Shown here piece by piece: positions 47,357 through 59,400 of a DNA stretch of 64,000 bases. Origin of the DNA: Theristus sp. LFF4_11 (Eukaryota > Nematoda > Chromadorea > Monhysterida > Xyalidae). The notes below the pieces were generated by a model that did no database searches, was not told the origin of the DNA, and worked only from the letters and a program-made list of their open reading frames with translations. A program made the position numbers and the translations under genes. The first letter of the stretch is position 1. Each line of letters opens with the position of its first letter. Where the stretch lies: NCBI GenBank assembly GCA_030248135.1, contig JASANC010000581.1, forward strand, positions 1 through 64,000, read 5' to 3'.

Positions 47357-50300
47357 TTAGTTTGAATTTGTGCTTGCTCTGCCGGTGCTGACGTTGCCTG
47401 AAGACGAGGCGCCCGGCAACGGCGCTGGCGCTGAGCTCAGGTTGATCTGACGCAGCTTCTCAAGCCAGTCCTGCGCAAAATTGTTGCACTTTGTGCTACA
47501 CTGTAGCTCAACAAAAACTGTTGAACTGCGCATTTTGCTCGGTGCATCAAACCAACGGGTGTTGAATGGAAACTAATCTGGTTGCACAACCAACAACCGC
47601 AAACACACAAGTTATCAGCTGGACACACTGCACTTGCAGTTCTAGCCGTTCTATCCCTCTCATCGCATGCCAGAGAGCGGGGCACGGCATTGTGCATGTT
47701 GTGCTGTCCGTGAACGTCACTGCGACTTGGCGTCACTTACGGACGAGAGTTGTCCGGTGAGTTGCGCGAGTGTGCCGCAGATGTTCTCGTTGGTCTGCGC
47801 CGGCGTGCGATCGGTGTGCGGATTGGTCGCTTTGTAGGTGCTGTGCTCACGACGGTTGCGCTCGTAGATCAGAAACTCACGGTAGTGCTTCACCTCCTGA
47901 AATTCCTGTTTCACTGAAATTCAGTTGTGTTTTTGGATTTTGGTGTCGGTCAGGTTGTGCGTTTTTCGGTTCTGGTGAGAGATGTTCTATTCCATTCCAT
48001 TTTATTTCGCGAAAAAGCAGGAAACTCCGATAATACTGTATGAACAGCATGGTAATTCGTGAATTGTGGTGTTTTGTGCGTGGTGTAGATGCAGACTGAA
48101 TTTTGCATTAGCCAGCTCGTTGATTTCTCTGGTTATGTGCAGCTTCACTTTGTTTTGTCCGTCGATTGTTGCATTGCTTGTGAACCATTACAATACACCA
48201 CAAAATCACTCGCAACTTTTACTACTATCGCAACTCGATTCAAAGTGTATCATTTACGTCATTCCAAATCGCTTGGCGTGTGCATTTATTTCTCCCAAGA
48301 TCGAATCTTCAAATTTCAAACGTTGCTCCTGGCTTGTTCCATTTCGTCAATGCAAGAATGGAGTTCTAAAACGGCTTTTTTTCTCCATGCAACATTTCAG
48401 CCGCCCACAAGACGCATCTGATTTTTTATTTTCAGTGTTTCTAAACGGGCTGCGGTGTCTATGGTTGTTTACCGCTGCGTTTACCGCGCATTTGACTCCA
48501 TTAAGCACAAACTGTCACTGTGAATGTTCGTTCATTTGGCGCCATATTTCCGCCATCTTACATATTGCCGTGTATGAGTCGGCTCATGCTTTGATTGTTC
48601 GAATAAATGCAAAGTTTATACACATCGCTCACACAGCGCGGCGGTGGCACCATTTTGACATAGCACCGGTGCATTAGTACGAACAGCGAAAGAACGCGCG
48701 GGCAAGCCAGGTGCATGCAACGCACGAAAATGAAGCAGCGAAACGAGCCCGTGTGTCACACGCATCAGTGAACACACTACACAGCGCCGTGCACGTCCAA
48801 CTTTTGTGTCCTAGATTTTCGCTGTGCAACCAACCCACAAAACATGTTGTTCGTATGTGTACTTGTACGTACGTACCTACTCAACGGCGGCTGTTTTTTT
48901 TCACCAGGTCGCAAAATCATAAACGAGTGTATTTTCTTTCTCCTGCTGCCTGCCGGTTAGCCTTTTCGCGTTTTTGTTGCTGCGCCCGCGGTTTCTTTAT
49001 TCACGCCAGAGAAAACCGCAAAAGCGACCAAAGCAGAAAATGCAATGAGATGCATTAGAGTCAGCGGTTTCAGGCATGCTAACAACGAGCCAATGCTCAT
49101 GTCAAATGAGCGAATTAGTTGCGATATTTTTGCACTTGGTTGTAGTAAATTCGAGCTACATTTCCCCGCATACATACAGTATATCCATTACTGAAACTGC
49201 AACAATACAGCACATGCCTAACCATGATTTTTCGTTTTAAACAACGAAAACTTGCACACACAGACGTGCTAACGACAAAACAACGCATACGCAATAACGC
49301 AAAAAGGAAATGGCATGAGAGAACACGAAATCAATCATTTGGGATTTGTGTTGCTGTGTCGTCGTCGGCGACTGTGGTTTCCTTCAGCATGCCTTGCTGA
49401 CACACGAAAAGCCGTTAAGTTTCATTCGCCAGTGTTGGCGCGAATCGCTCAAGCAGCTGATTAGTTACACTGTACACATTGTTTTCAAACTGACAAATGT
49501 ACATACACTTGAACGCATAATGTGCTGGTGTTGAGTTTGGTTAGCGAAGCGCAAGCACATCCTTTTAACTTTGCACTAAATTTGTCGGTGGACAGCGGTT
49601 ATCGTGACTAAGCTTTACCGTGGTGTACTTTACGAAGAACATTGAAAGAGGATACGCGATACATAGAGAGGTGGCAATTGGATGTGTTGGGTGGCGCATC
49701 GTGGTCTGTTGGGATCAGCGGCCATCAATTGCAGCTGCATGCAAGTGACGCACGTCTGGTCTGTCTGGACGCCACGCGCAGCACAGTCATGCAAACACAC
49801 AGGCACACACACATGCACATGTACACATGCCATTTATCACGAGCGAATATTTACATGCTTGTTTTTATACGTCTCTGACACAGTGCTTCGGGGCCAGTGC
49901 TGCATCTCCGCACTACATTCATCTCGCACCCGTGAAAGTACAACATGAATTTAAAACATTTCTATTGTTGGTTTCAGTCGTGTTTGAAACCGTCGCTGGC
50001 GTATGACATTAGGCGCCGCATATAGACATTTCCAGGGAAAGGCTTTGGCGTTTATGTGAATGCTTTTGAAGATTCGCCTGAATGTACATGGAAATCTGTG
50101 AATGTACATATATGGTGGCTGTATATCTGTACGCGCAAAAAGTTTGCATTTTGTCGCTGCATCAACGCAGCGTGTGGATACATAACATGTTACAAAACTG
50201 TGAAGTGCATGCGATCGGCTACTTTACGAGGCTGCATGTCCATGTGCGCATGTTCGTGTGTGATCTTAACGCAGATGCACAGGCAGACATTGCAACGAAA

Positions 50301-51339
50301 ATCTCAGACAATCCGCGTCACGCCTGCACTGCCCTCGTGTGCGCTGTGTGCGCTCCGTCGTGCGTTTTCACGGTTCGCCTGAAGTCTGCGGCGCCAATAA
50401 ATCACAGTTTTGCTAGTTCGAGGCATCGAGCCATGAGCAAAAGCGACTTGATAAATTGTGCGGGTGCAGAAGGCTCTCGCGACGGCAAAATTGAATTTCA
50501 GCCACAAAACACAGCAGGCAGAGCGCAAAGACAGACACGAACGAACGTGCATGTCGCTCCGTGCACTTTTGCGCAAAGTCTGGCGCCCATTTTCGTGCGG
50601 CTCCATTCTTTCAAGGAGCAGCACATGCACAGCTAAACTCATTGTCGCATGTGTTTTATTATGCGAACGGATTGTTTTCATTTAGACGCAATTTTTGAGA
50701 AAGCCTCTTCAGTGGCTCCTTTTTGTTCGTACCGCCTCTGCCCACAACACAAGTCTTGGCAATAATAAGTGACACGCAAGTTCGCACCAGAACCGAAACG
50801 AAAACAACGGGCAGAACATAATGACATGGCTTTGAGAGAATAAATTCACATTGAAAAAGCTATGAAAAAAAATTAAATTGAAAAAAATCAATGTTGCGGG
50901 ACGGGCATATACACACTCACATCGTACAAATCGTCGAGCCTTCGTGATAACTGATCAAGTGTACGACGGGACGAATCGCATTCCTGAAAATAATGGACCA
51001 CAAACTTCTGAAAACAACGAGGGAAACGCAGTTTAGACCAAAATTGGATCATCTAACTTTACAATCCTTCGCTGACAAAGAAGGCTTAACAAAAAACTAA
51101 CTTTTTTTTGCAACTTCTGTTTTTAAAAGTAATTTATTAATTCACCACTATAACTTAAAACGTTTTCATTATCCAGTGGTTGCTCACTGTTTTTGTCGAG
51201 TTTTTAGTGTTTGACTTACAGGGTGTGTCGGGATTCTGTAACCCTCTTAGTATTAGCAAGTAAAAACCAACAATGCACTTTATTATCTTGCCTTGACCAC
51301 TTTGTCGACGACCCTTATCTGTTCCTCGAGTGAGCCCAT
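47357..51339 (-). CDS. small coiled-coil protein, unknown family (126 aa from the first ATG)
   Basis: Not recognised. Minus-strand exons 51339-51292, 50983-50921, 47896-47741 and 47470-47357 are all phase 0 and sum to 127 codons. The product opens MGSLEEQIRVVDKVVKECDS, has a charged heptad-like helix to about residue 60 (LSRRLDDLYDEVKHYREFLI) and a second short helix (GTLAQLTGQLSSDWLEKLRQ). It ends in a Ser/Ala/Pro-rich tail. Intron 1 would start GC (AAG|GCAAGA), the usual form of GC-AG introns. The frame stays open upstream to about 51513 through a hydrophobic stretch (VFVTFALAILFALAAH), so a longer membrane-anchored form starting in another exon is possible. Intron 2 is about 3 kb and holds no gene I can support. 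Confidence 0.55.
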
Positions 51340-54300
51340 GGACCCCCCACTGATGGAAGTTTTGGGCGTCGAAGTAGAATTGGCGGTCACTGTGGATGTA
51401 TGCGCCGCCAGGGCGAACAAAATGGCAAGTGCAAAGGTGACAAAAACACGGTGGCTACGGCAGTCCAAAATGTGATTAGCAATTTGAGCTCTTGACACCG
51501 GACGCTGGCACAAATCACAGTTGATGGTTGAGATTGCTCATCGAATGGACAGGTCCAACTTTGTTGGCGTGGTCGATGCCATTTTTGTTGCTAATATTTC
51601 AAATTTTTGATCTACCATTGCTCTACCTCTGCAAAAAGTCTGAATACCAAGTGAGAAATTTAAAACTGTCTGTCTATTTAAATGCAGTGAAAAACAGAAA
51701 TGAGCAAGGAACGGATCATGAAGCTGCCGCTTTGATTTATTTTTTCGTGAGCTCCACTTGTCGAGCATGTCACAGAAATAAAGAATTTGGGAGGGACAAT
51801 GTGTTTTAAAACTCTTTTTATTCTTGAGAGTAAAAATTCAAAAGCCAAAATTTATTTGAAAAAAGAGCTACAGTATGGCGGAATAAATAAGGCACTAATT
51901 GTATTCTCCATAAAGGTGTGATTAGGAGTTGTATTTTTCAAGAATGCCAAGATAATCCCCAATCCTGTGTGCAATGGACAAAAACGAACAGAATAGCATG
52001 AACAAATGAATCAATTAAACACGATTAATTTGATAAACAATCAGCTTCCTGTACGTCTTTTTTTCATTCAAATTTCGCGCGCTCCTTGCATCCTGAGAAA
52101 AGCTGCCATGTTTAATCGGCCATTCCGTAGTCTTCAAAACTAACTTTTACGCACGGCCCAAAAAAAATCGAGAAAAATTTCAGCTAATTAAAGGGAGTAT
52201 GCAGTATGCACGACAAGCAGCAGCAACAAAACAGCAAGCAGGTTCAGTGGTTCTCACGTGCCGTCAGGCAATGAAAGTTGCGCCAAAAGTGTGCATGTCG
52301 GTTTAGAAGTGACATGATGCGATGGGAAGACATAAAAATAATATGAAATTATAAATTACATTATATCGGTGTGACCCGTTGGGAGTAGCCCAACCACGAC
52401 ACACGACACAACACTCGATTCAGCACAAACTTGGAAATGCCTGCAAGGATTCAAAATAGAAAAATCGCAAACTGCTCAGGCAAAGACATGCTCTTTTGAT
52501 ATTAATACCAGCGTGTGAATAAAGGCGGAGTTTCGTATGAAGCAGTTGTCAGCCAATTGGTTGCATAAATTGCATATGCAGAAACGGGACACAGAAAGGC
52601 AAAAGTTATACTGACTAGGCGGCAGATTCGAATTAGTGTCGACACAAGCCCAAATGCTGCATATATGAAACGATTTTTTTGCTTGCCGTCTTTTGATAAA
52701 AATCAAAGTAATTGGTAACTCGTCGTTGTTACCGTGGGATCACGTGAAGCGATCAAAATGGACATACAGGATGGTTTTTAGGACGTCAATAAGCCGAAGG
52801 AATTTAGGTGGTTTTCAACAATTGAACAAAAAACACGTACCATGGACAGACTAAATAGCGGAACTCTCAAAAGTAGGAACAAAGATTCCCAGGTGGTCCA
52901 ACTCTCCAGCTCATGCGGTTGATTGACAGCGCAAATCAAAAAAAAACAAAACAGCCGTTCCTCTAGGTTGGTTGGTGTATCTTTTTTACTTTCAATGACT
53001 TTAATATAAGCACATAAGACAGTTTCAATCTATTTCCTGCGTGTTGTTCGCAGTTCGCACACAGTTGCTCAGTCTCTCTTTGTACCGTGGGCGTACACTT
53101 TAGACGGCATGTACACTTCTGGCTAACCGAATTGTGGCCAATGGGCCAATGTTTTTTCTGTGTCGCTCTCTCAATACTGTGCGCACTCGCTTGCTTTTTG
53201 GGATTTCACCAGAGGATTAAAAAGAACGGACGTCACAGAGAGAACTTGAGTCGTCAATGTCACTGCGGTGACCGTCGTGCTCGCTTGCACGCCGCAGCAG
53301 CACTTTTGCGGCATCACTGCGAGTAATACGACCGTGCCGTGGCATCTTCGACAAAAGAGCCCCGAAAATAAAAGCAACTATGTATACATCGCTCACAACA
53401 AGCGCAAATCGACTCAATTTGCGAGCATGCTTTGCGTCGTTTTTTTTTTCACTCCAAGAGATTCAATCGTTCCAATCGAGAGTGCATGCAGCAAGCGCAA
53501 TTTTGATGATTTGGTTTTTCTGCCATTTTTGGTCGGTGCAACCAGACAAATATGCTGAAACTGTCGCACGGAAACAGTCAAGCTGGCCAGGAAACAATCA
53601 GCGCGTGTCACTCCTCTTTACCGCTGATGTCATCTGCGACCAATCAACTGAGCAACAGCGTTTAATGAACGTCACGCTATAAACAAAAAGTATTATTCAT
53701 AAGGCTTCGTCGACTGAGCGCATTTGACAGCTGTATTGTTGGAACGAAGAGGAACATTGAAAGAATGTACCGGCAAATATCTAAATAACATTTGAAAAAC
53801 CATTTGTTTTCGGTTTCACAATTGAGCATATCTTTGCATGACATGGCGAGATGTTGTGTGAATGCACTTTTTCAGCATTGAATTGCACACCACCAGAGGT
53901 TGTTGGCCGGTGCTGAAATGACTATCTCACATCCACTTTCACTTGAGCGTCTGCACAATGCTTCGAATGTCACGCAATTAATGCCACGATGGTACTTTCA
54001 TCAAGTTTGAATTCATTACACCCAGGACATCGCGAGCAAACGATTTCTACTTATGCCTCATATAAAAAGACAGTGGTCTGTGCAAAAAGTTGCGCGAGAG
54101 AATCTAGATGGCAAGCGCTTTTTTTGCGCGAGAACTATACTTCTATACATCTTGGCGGCATGGCCATTAATCAAAAATGTACGAATAAAAGTGCGAAAAG
54201 TGCATTGTATTCGCGGTGCAGTGTGTTTGCCGTGTGTGCAACATCATCCGTTTTGCTTCCCAGTTGATAGCATCGCCACGAGTTCCATGGTTGTCTGGCT

Positions 54301-54633
54301 TTCATAACACAGATCGTGACTGTTTTGAACGTACATACGCATGGCGCAATGTTTCCAAAAATAAAACGTATGGACGAAGTGGGCAACCGCACTGCTGTTG
54401 GAACTGGCGCGTTTTTCGCAAACTCGAACTGCATTCCTTCGTCATATTCATAAAATTTCGGCAGAGTCAAACAAAGGAGTCGTTACTTCCAAATGGACAC
54501 TTTCATGGCGTCCGTTCAAATTGTTTCTCATTTGCTCATTATCGTCAGAATGTGCTGAGCTGAATACCAAAAGGTTTTAAAATTTCCGTGCTTCGTATTT
54601 CTCACTTTATTACAAGCTAAAAACGCTTGGAAT
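51340..54633. other. about 3.3 kb without a supported gene
   Basis: AT-rich. A minus-strand stretch at 53210-53350 (MPRHGRITRSDAAKVLLRRA) could be a lone exon but has no neighbours that complete it. A single mariner-like end (ACAGGGTGTGTCGGGATTCTG) lies at about 51218 in the preceding intron. No other repeats were found. Confidence 0.4.
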
Positions 54634-55118
54634 CAGTGCCGAAGGCGAAAGCAAATTTAAGAGGGGGGTGTCGTCACTCGTCACGTTGGGGGGGAGGGGT
54701 GCCGAAAATTTTTCAGTGGGGGTGTCAATCATGGTACAGTGGCACCCCCCAGGCGTGGGCCATGGGGGTGCACTATTGTAAAAAAATTCTGGGTGGGTAC
54801 ACCACCCATGATTTTTTTCGCTTAAATTTTTGAAGACAAAACGCTCAATTTTGCTGTAAAATCTTTGAAAATACAATGAAGAATGTCAAGTTATTATATA
54901 TTCAGCTTATATTTTGGACTTTTAGACAAAAAATTGAGCAAAAATTCATGATTTTTGGATGGTCCGAGAAAATTTTGTGGGGGGGGGGGTGTCAAGCAAA
55001 TTTCGAGGGGGTGTGGATAGTGCAGTGTCAGATTTTTGGGGGTGGGTGTCGCCTGACCCCCTCCCCACGCGGAGGTCTCGGGTGCTCTGAAGGTGTACCC
55101 CCCCCGTCTTCGGTACTG
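54634..55118. mobile_element. family D G-tract hAT-like MITE, complete and un-nested
   Basis: Begins CAGTGCCGAAGGCGAAAGC and ends CGTCTTCGGTACTG, 485 bp, with an exact 8-bp duplication CTTGGAAT at 54626-54633 and 55119-55126. G runs are shorter than in the other copies (mostly 5-8, one of 10). This is the simplest reference copy of the family. Confidence 0.88.
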
Positions 55119-55126
55119 CTTGGAAT

Positions 55127-56412
55127 ATTCAGTTTGAGACTTTGTGTGAGAAATATTGTCTTTGAACAACGGTTAAATTGAACAGAAAACTACAACAAAC
55201 AGCGCATAAAACAACCAAGCTCAGATATTTGTATCAAAACAGAAACAGCAGTTCCGGAAAAGGATAACGAAACCAATTTACCAACGACAACAACCGTAAT
55301 AAATACACCATAAACTAGCCATGAACACAAAGGCAACCGTTTAAAGTGGCTAAAATCAATCAGCCAATCAATCAGGTTTCTGGGCAAATGATAAAAAGAA
55401 AACATGGAAAAAAAACGTTTTGATACATTTCAGTGGCCATGATTATCATTCTAAAAGCACACGGCACATTTTTCAACATTTCAAATGTAAAATCACAAAA
55501 ACGATAAAGGTAATGTAAAGAGTAAACAATAAACAATAGAAAATAATATTGAACGGATACGAATCACAGCGATTGGGAGAACTCGGGCTCGGGCCACAAC
55601 AAATCAGCTAAACCCAAACTAAAATATAAATAGCACAAGCAGAAAGCAATAATAAGAAGTAAAAATGATAGGAGAGCAAAACAATCAGTTCTTTTACGAT
55701 TGTAAGAAATTTTGATCCACTGTAAAAAACAATAAAACAACAAAATCAAATAGAACTCTACACCAATACAAAGTCATTGCCTTGTGTATTACAAATGCAC
55801 ATCAACGCCGTATTTCTGTTCTGTACAATTAAGAACAACCATAAAATCACAAATAACATCAACGACGATGTGAAAAAATCTGACAGTTACTTTGTATCAC
55901 CCTCTTTGGGATTGAGTTTTTGCTTCAGAGAAACAGTGCGTAAAGACAAAATAGAAGTGTTATGTAAATACTCAATCAGCAGTATGAATGAGTAAACAAG
56001 GTCAAAGTTTAGTTACTGTGAACTTCTACACATACGAAAACGATAACAGAACACAACTAAGAAATGGAAGGAGTGTTTAAAGTTGAAAGTTGAAAACTAT
56101 TGGAATTTGACCGATAGAACTGAACTGATCAGACTGAATGCAACAAAAATGACTGGAATTCATAATGATTGGTGAAATGGAACAAATAAAACCGACAACA
56201 CAAAACTCGGAATCGAACGAACCGCAGTGCACAGATCGAAACAATGAAACACAAGGATCAATGAATGACACAAAAACACCACGGAATGGTGGCCGGTGAC
56301 TTCGCTTGTATGTTCAGCCAGAGAGCTACGGCAGAAGACAGCACAAGAAACAACAACAAACAAATCCAATTGAAAAGCACACGTTTGCACCAGTTCTAAT
56401 AAGAAGCAAACC
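55127..56412. other. A-rich region 3' of PACSIN
   Basis: Downstream of the PACSIN stop codon on the minus strand; probably includes its 3' UTR. A-rich with short frames only and no repeat ends. Confidence 0.4.
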
Positions 56413-59400
56413 CTAGATTGGTGCAGCGTAGTTGGCAGGATAGAGGCCGAGCTTGCCGTCCTTGCGGCCCGTGCACCAGCCTTGATCATCTGGATCCGAG
56501 AGTTTATCGAAGTGTTCACCTGAATTGATACAACGTGATCAGTGGAGATGGCGACCCGATCGCATGCTTCTGCTGGTTACACTCTCTTTGCTACGTGCAT
56601 GCCCATGTGCTTGGTCAGTCATAAACCATTCATTCGAGAACGTGTCGCACCGAAATGACGCCATCGCCATCTAGCACAACAACCCAAACTATAAAAAAGC
56701 AACACACAAACGTGTGAGTAAATGTAAAACTGAAATTCTGGTGCCTTTGCATAACAGATAGCAGGTGACGTCATTTCGGTGCGGGTCACTCGAATGCATC
56801 TATCACAGTTTGCCGCATTGATTGACACAGACAATCAGTGGCACAGGAGAGCTGTGTCGTTTCGAGTGTTTTACCGGAACCGTCAGAAGTGCCAGAGTAT
56901 GTTGACATGCCGCGCGTGGCGTGCGTGCAGTGCACCTTTGGTCAGCGAGAGCTCGTCCTCCTCCTGTGCGGCGTAGTCGTAGAGCGCTCGCACGGGCACG
57001 CCAGCGCTGCCGTCGTCCACGAGTTTGCCGGCGTCCTCCTCCTGCTCGTCCTCGTCACCATGCACGACGGCGTCCCAGTTGTTGTCGTACAACGCCGACT
57101 GCACCACGAGCGCACGCGGCTGCTGCTGGCTCACTGCGCTTGTCGTGCCTGCACGCAAACGCACATGCACACACGACTCGACTGAAGCCGAAATGTGCTT
57201 GATTCAGCCAATCAGCGTGTTCACATCAAATGGAACCCATTCTGCTGGTGGTGCGGCTTTAGACAGCGTGCGTTCATTTGCGTCCCGTTATTTCCGGCCC
57301 ACGCGTTTCCGGCCCACCATTTCCGGCCCACTCATTACCGGCCCATCCATTTCCGGCCCACCCATTACCGGCCCCGTTTATCTGCGTCCCATCCATTTCC
57401 GGCCCACTCATTTCCGGCCCACCCATTACCGGCCCAGCCCAATAATTCGCTTCCAGTGACTTCAACCGCCACCCACCGCTATATTTCATTAAGAAACTCA
57501 CTCAGTTTTGCAGGCGGTAACACTTTGAATTGGGGTTCGCATTTTTTAATTTCTTTTTTAATCGGATGTTTTCAATTATTGTTTTTAATCAATTAAAAAA
57601 GTAAATTTTATTCATCAAAACTACTTTCTTCTGAAAATGGGTTGAAAAGGCTCTTCCCAAAAAATGTAACTGACATAATTTTTGGCCCAGAATTTTGTGT
57701 GAACTTTGTTATTGACAGATTTTTTTGACAATTTTTATTTTCAGGCGAAAGATCGACGAGCAGATACTGGCATACACACGGAACAGAGCAATAAATAAAA
57801 ACACATCAGCTGATTCATCGACGAAATTCAAACTGAAACTTTTTTTCCAATGTCATGAACAAATCGGAGCGAAACGAAAACAAAAACTGAAATAAAAAAA
57901 TTAAGTATTTTTGTTGAAAGCATGTCGGTGAGCAGGCAGTACTGTTTAGAGTGCGGTTTTAGTTCATTTTCGTTGTCCGTGGCGAAAAACAGCGAAGGAA
58001 GAACTGATTATTGGGGTGGGCCGGTAATGGGCGGGCCGGAAATGAGTGGGCCGGAAATGAGTGGGCCGGAAATGTCGGGCCGGTAACGGGTGGGACGGTA
58101 ATGGGTGGGCCGGTAATGGGTGGGCCGGAAATGTCGGGACGCTAATGCGTGGGCCGGAAATGCGTGGGCCGGAGTTGACGTGTCACCCTTTAGACAGTGC
58201 CAGCTCGATATTATCGTTTTTTATTGCGCTGCGCAACTAATCGCATGACGTTGGAATAAATTCGGTTTCACGACCAACTCCTGTTTCACAGACTAGGGTC
58301 ACTTCAGTAAAATTGAACTGTCGCGTCAAGAATGAAGCTGATTTCCTGTCAACAATGAAACTGAATTCCTGTCGGCGAGTGCAGTGGCAGAGCTTGAAAA
58401 AATGATAATCTTCCCCGACACGGAAAAATAAGCATGAAAAAGCAGCCATAACGCACCGGGATCTCCACTGCTCTCAGTTGTCGTTGGACTGCAGCTGCTG
58501 TTGCGATCGCTGGTCATCGCCGGGCTCACTGGCTGCACCTGCCCTGATGAGCTCGCATGACCGCCTGCGCTTGACAAGCTGCACAGAAACAACCACAGAA
58601 ATTACCCGACATAATCAGGCTGAAATTACGAAATGAGCCGCCTCAGAATCTGTATTTTGAACGGTTTGTCTGTATTTTGCACGACGCACAGACAGACACG
58701 TAGCATGAACGGCGATACGAATCTGGCCTGGCATATCAGTAGACTGCTTCTAGCTAGTTGTATTATTCAGTGATCTTAGTTGAAAAGCAGCCTATCAGGC
58801 AATAGCAACGTCTGATAGCCTATGATTTTGCGGAGGGTGCAATGCGCCGCCAGCAGTGCTACCACCCAGACAGAGATGTCGTGTCAGCGCACTAACTGAG
58901 CGGGCTGCACCAGATCTGTCGGTGGGCTCGTGCTAGTCGTCTCGTGCTGTTCGTTCGCTGCGGTCGTCTGCTTCTGCCGAATCAGCAACACCCCGCCCGC
59001 ATTCACAGCGTCCGTCTCCAACTTCTTCTTCGTGATTCTACGCAGCTCCGGTGAGTATTCCTGTGAAGACGTTTGGAAATTCATTTCAGTTGATTGTGAC
59101 ACAAAAAATGTGAACACCTTTCCATTGTGTGCGAACGACAACCAGACGGGTGGACTAACGAAACCTGCAGAGTGCGCTGCGCAGTCGCACCGCGGACCCC
59201 AAACCACAAAGTTGCTCCCACACTCTCCCACTCTTTGCAACAAATCATAATGCTAGAATTTCTAGCTAACATTCCGCTCAAAACGCACAACACAAAGTGC
59301 ACCGAAATTATGTTTTGTCGAGTCTGCGAACGTTCTTGTTTCAAAACCGACCTTAAGACAACTATCAACCAAACACAAGTGGCGTATTTTTGCGAGTTTT

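Noticed and set aside
48066..48677. 203-codon open frame on the plus strand
   Set aside because: Composition is rich in Cys, His, Phe and Arg with no domain, and it lies in the long intron of the minus-strand coiled-coil gene. Probably chance.
50082..50636. 184-codon open frame on the plus strand
   Set aside because: No protein-like periodicity or domain, overlapping frames of similar length in other registers, and located in the same intron.
57274..57501. Pentapeptide-repeat protein frames (GPEMS / RPTHF type)
   Set aside because: The 15-bp transposon unit is a multiple of three, so every frame stays open. No start, splice or codon bias argues for translation.
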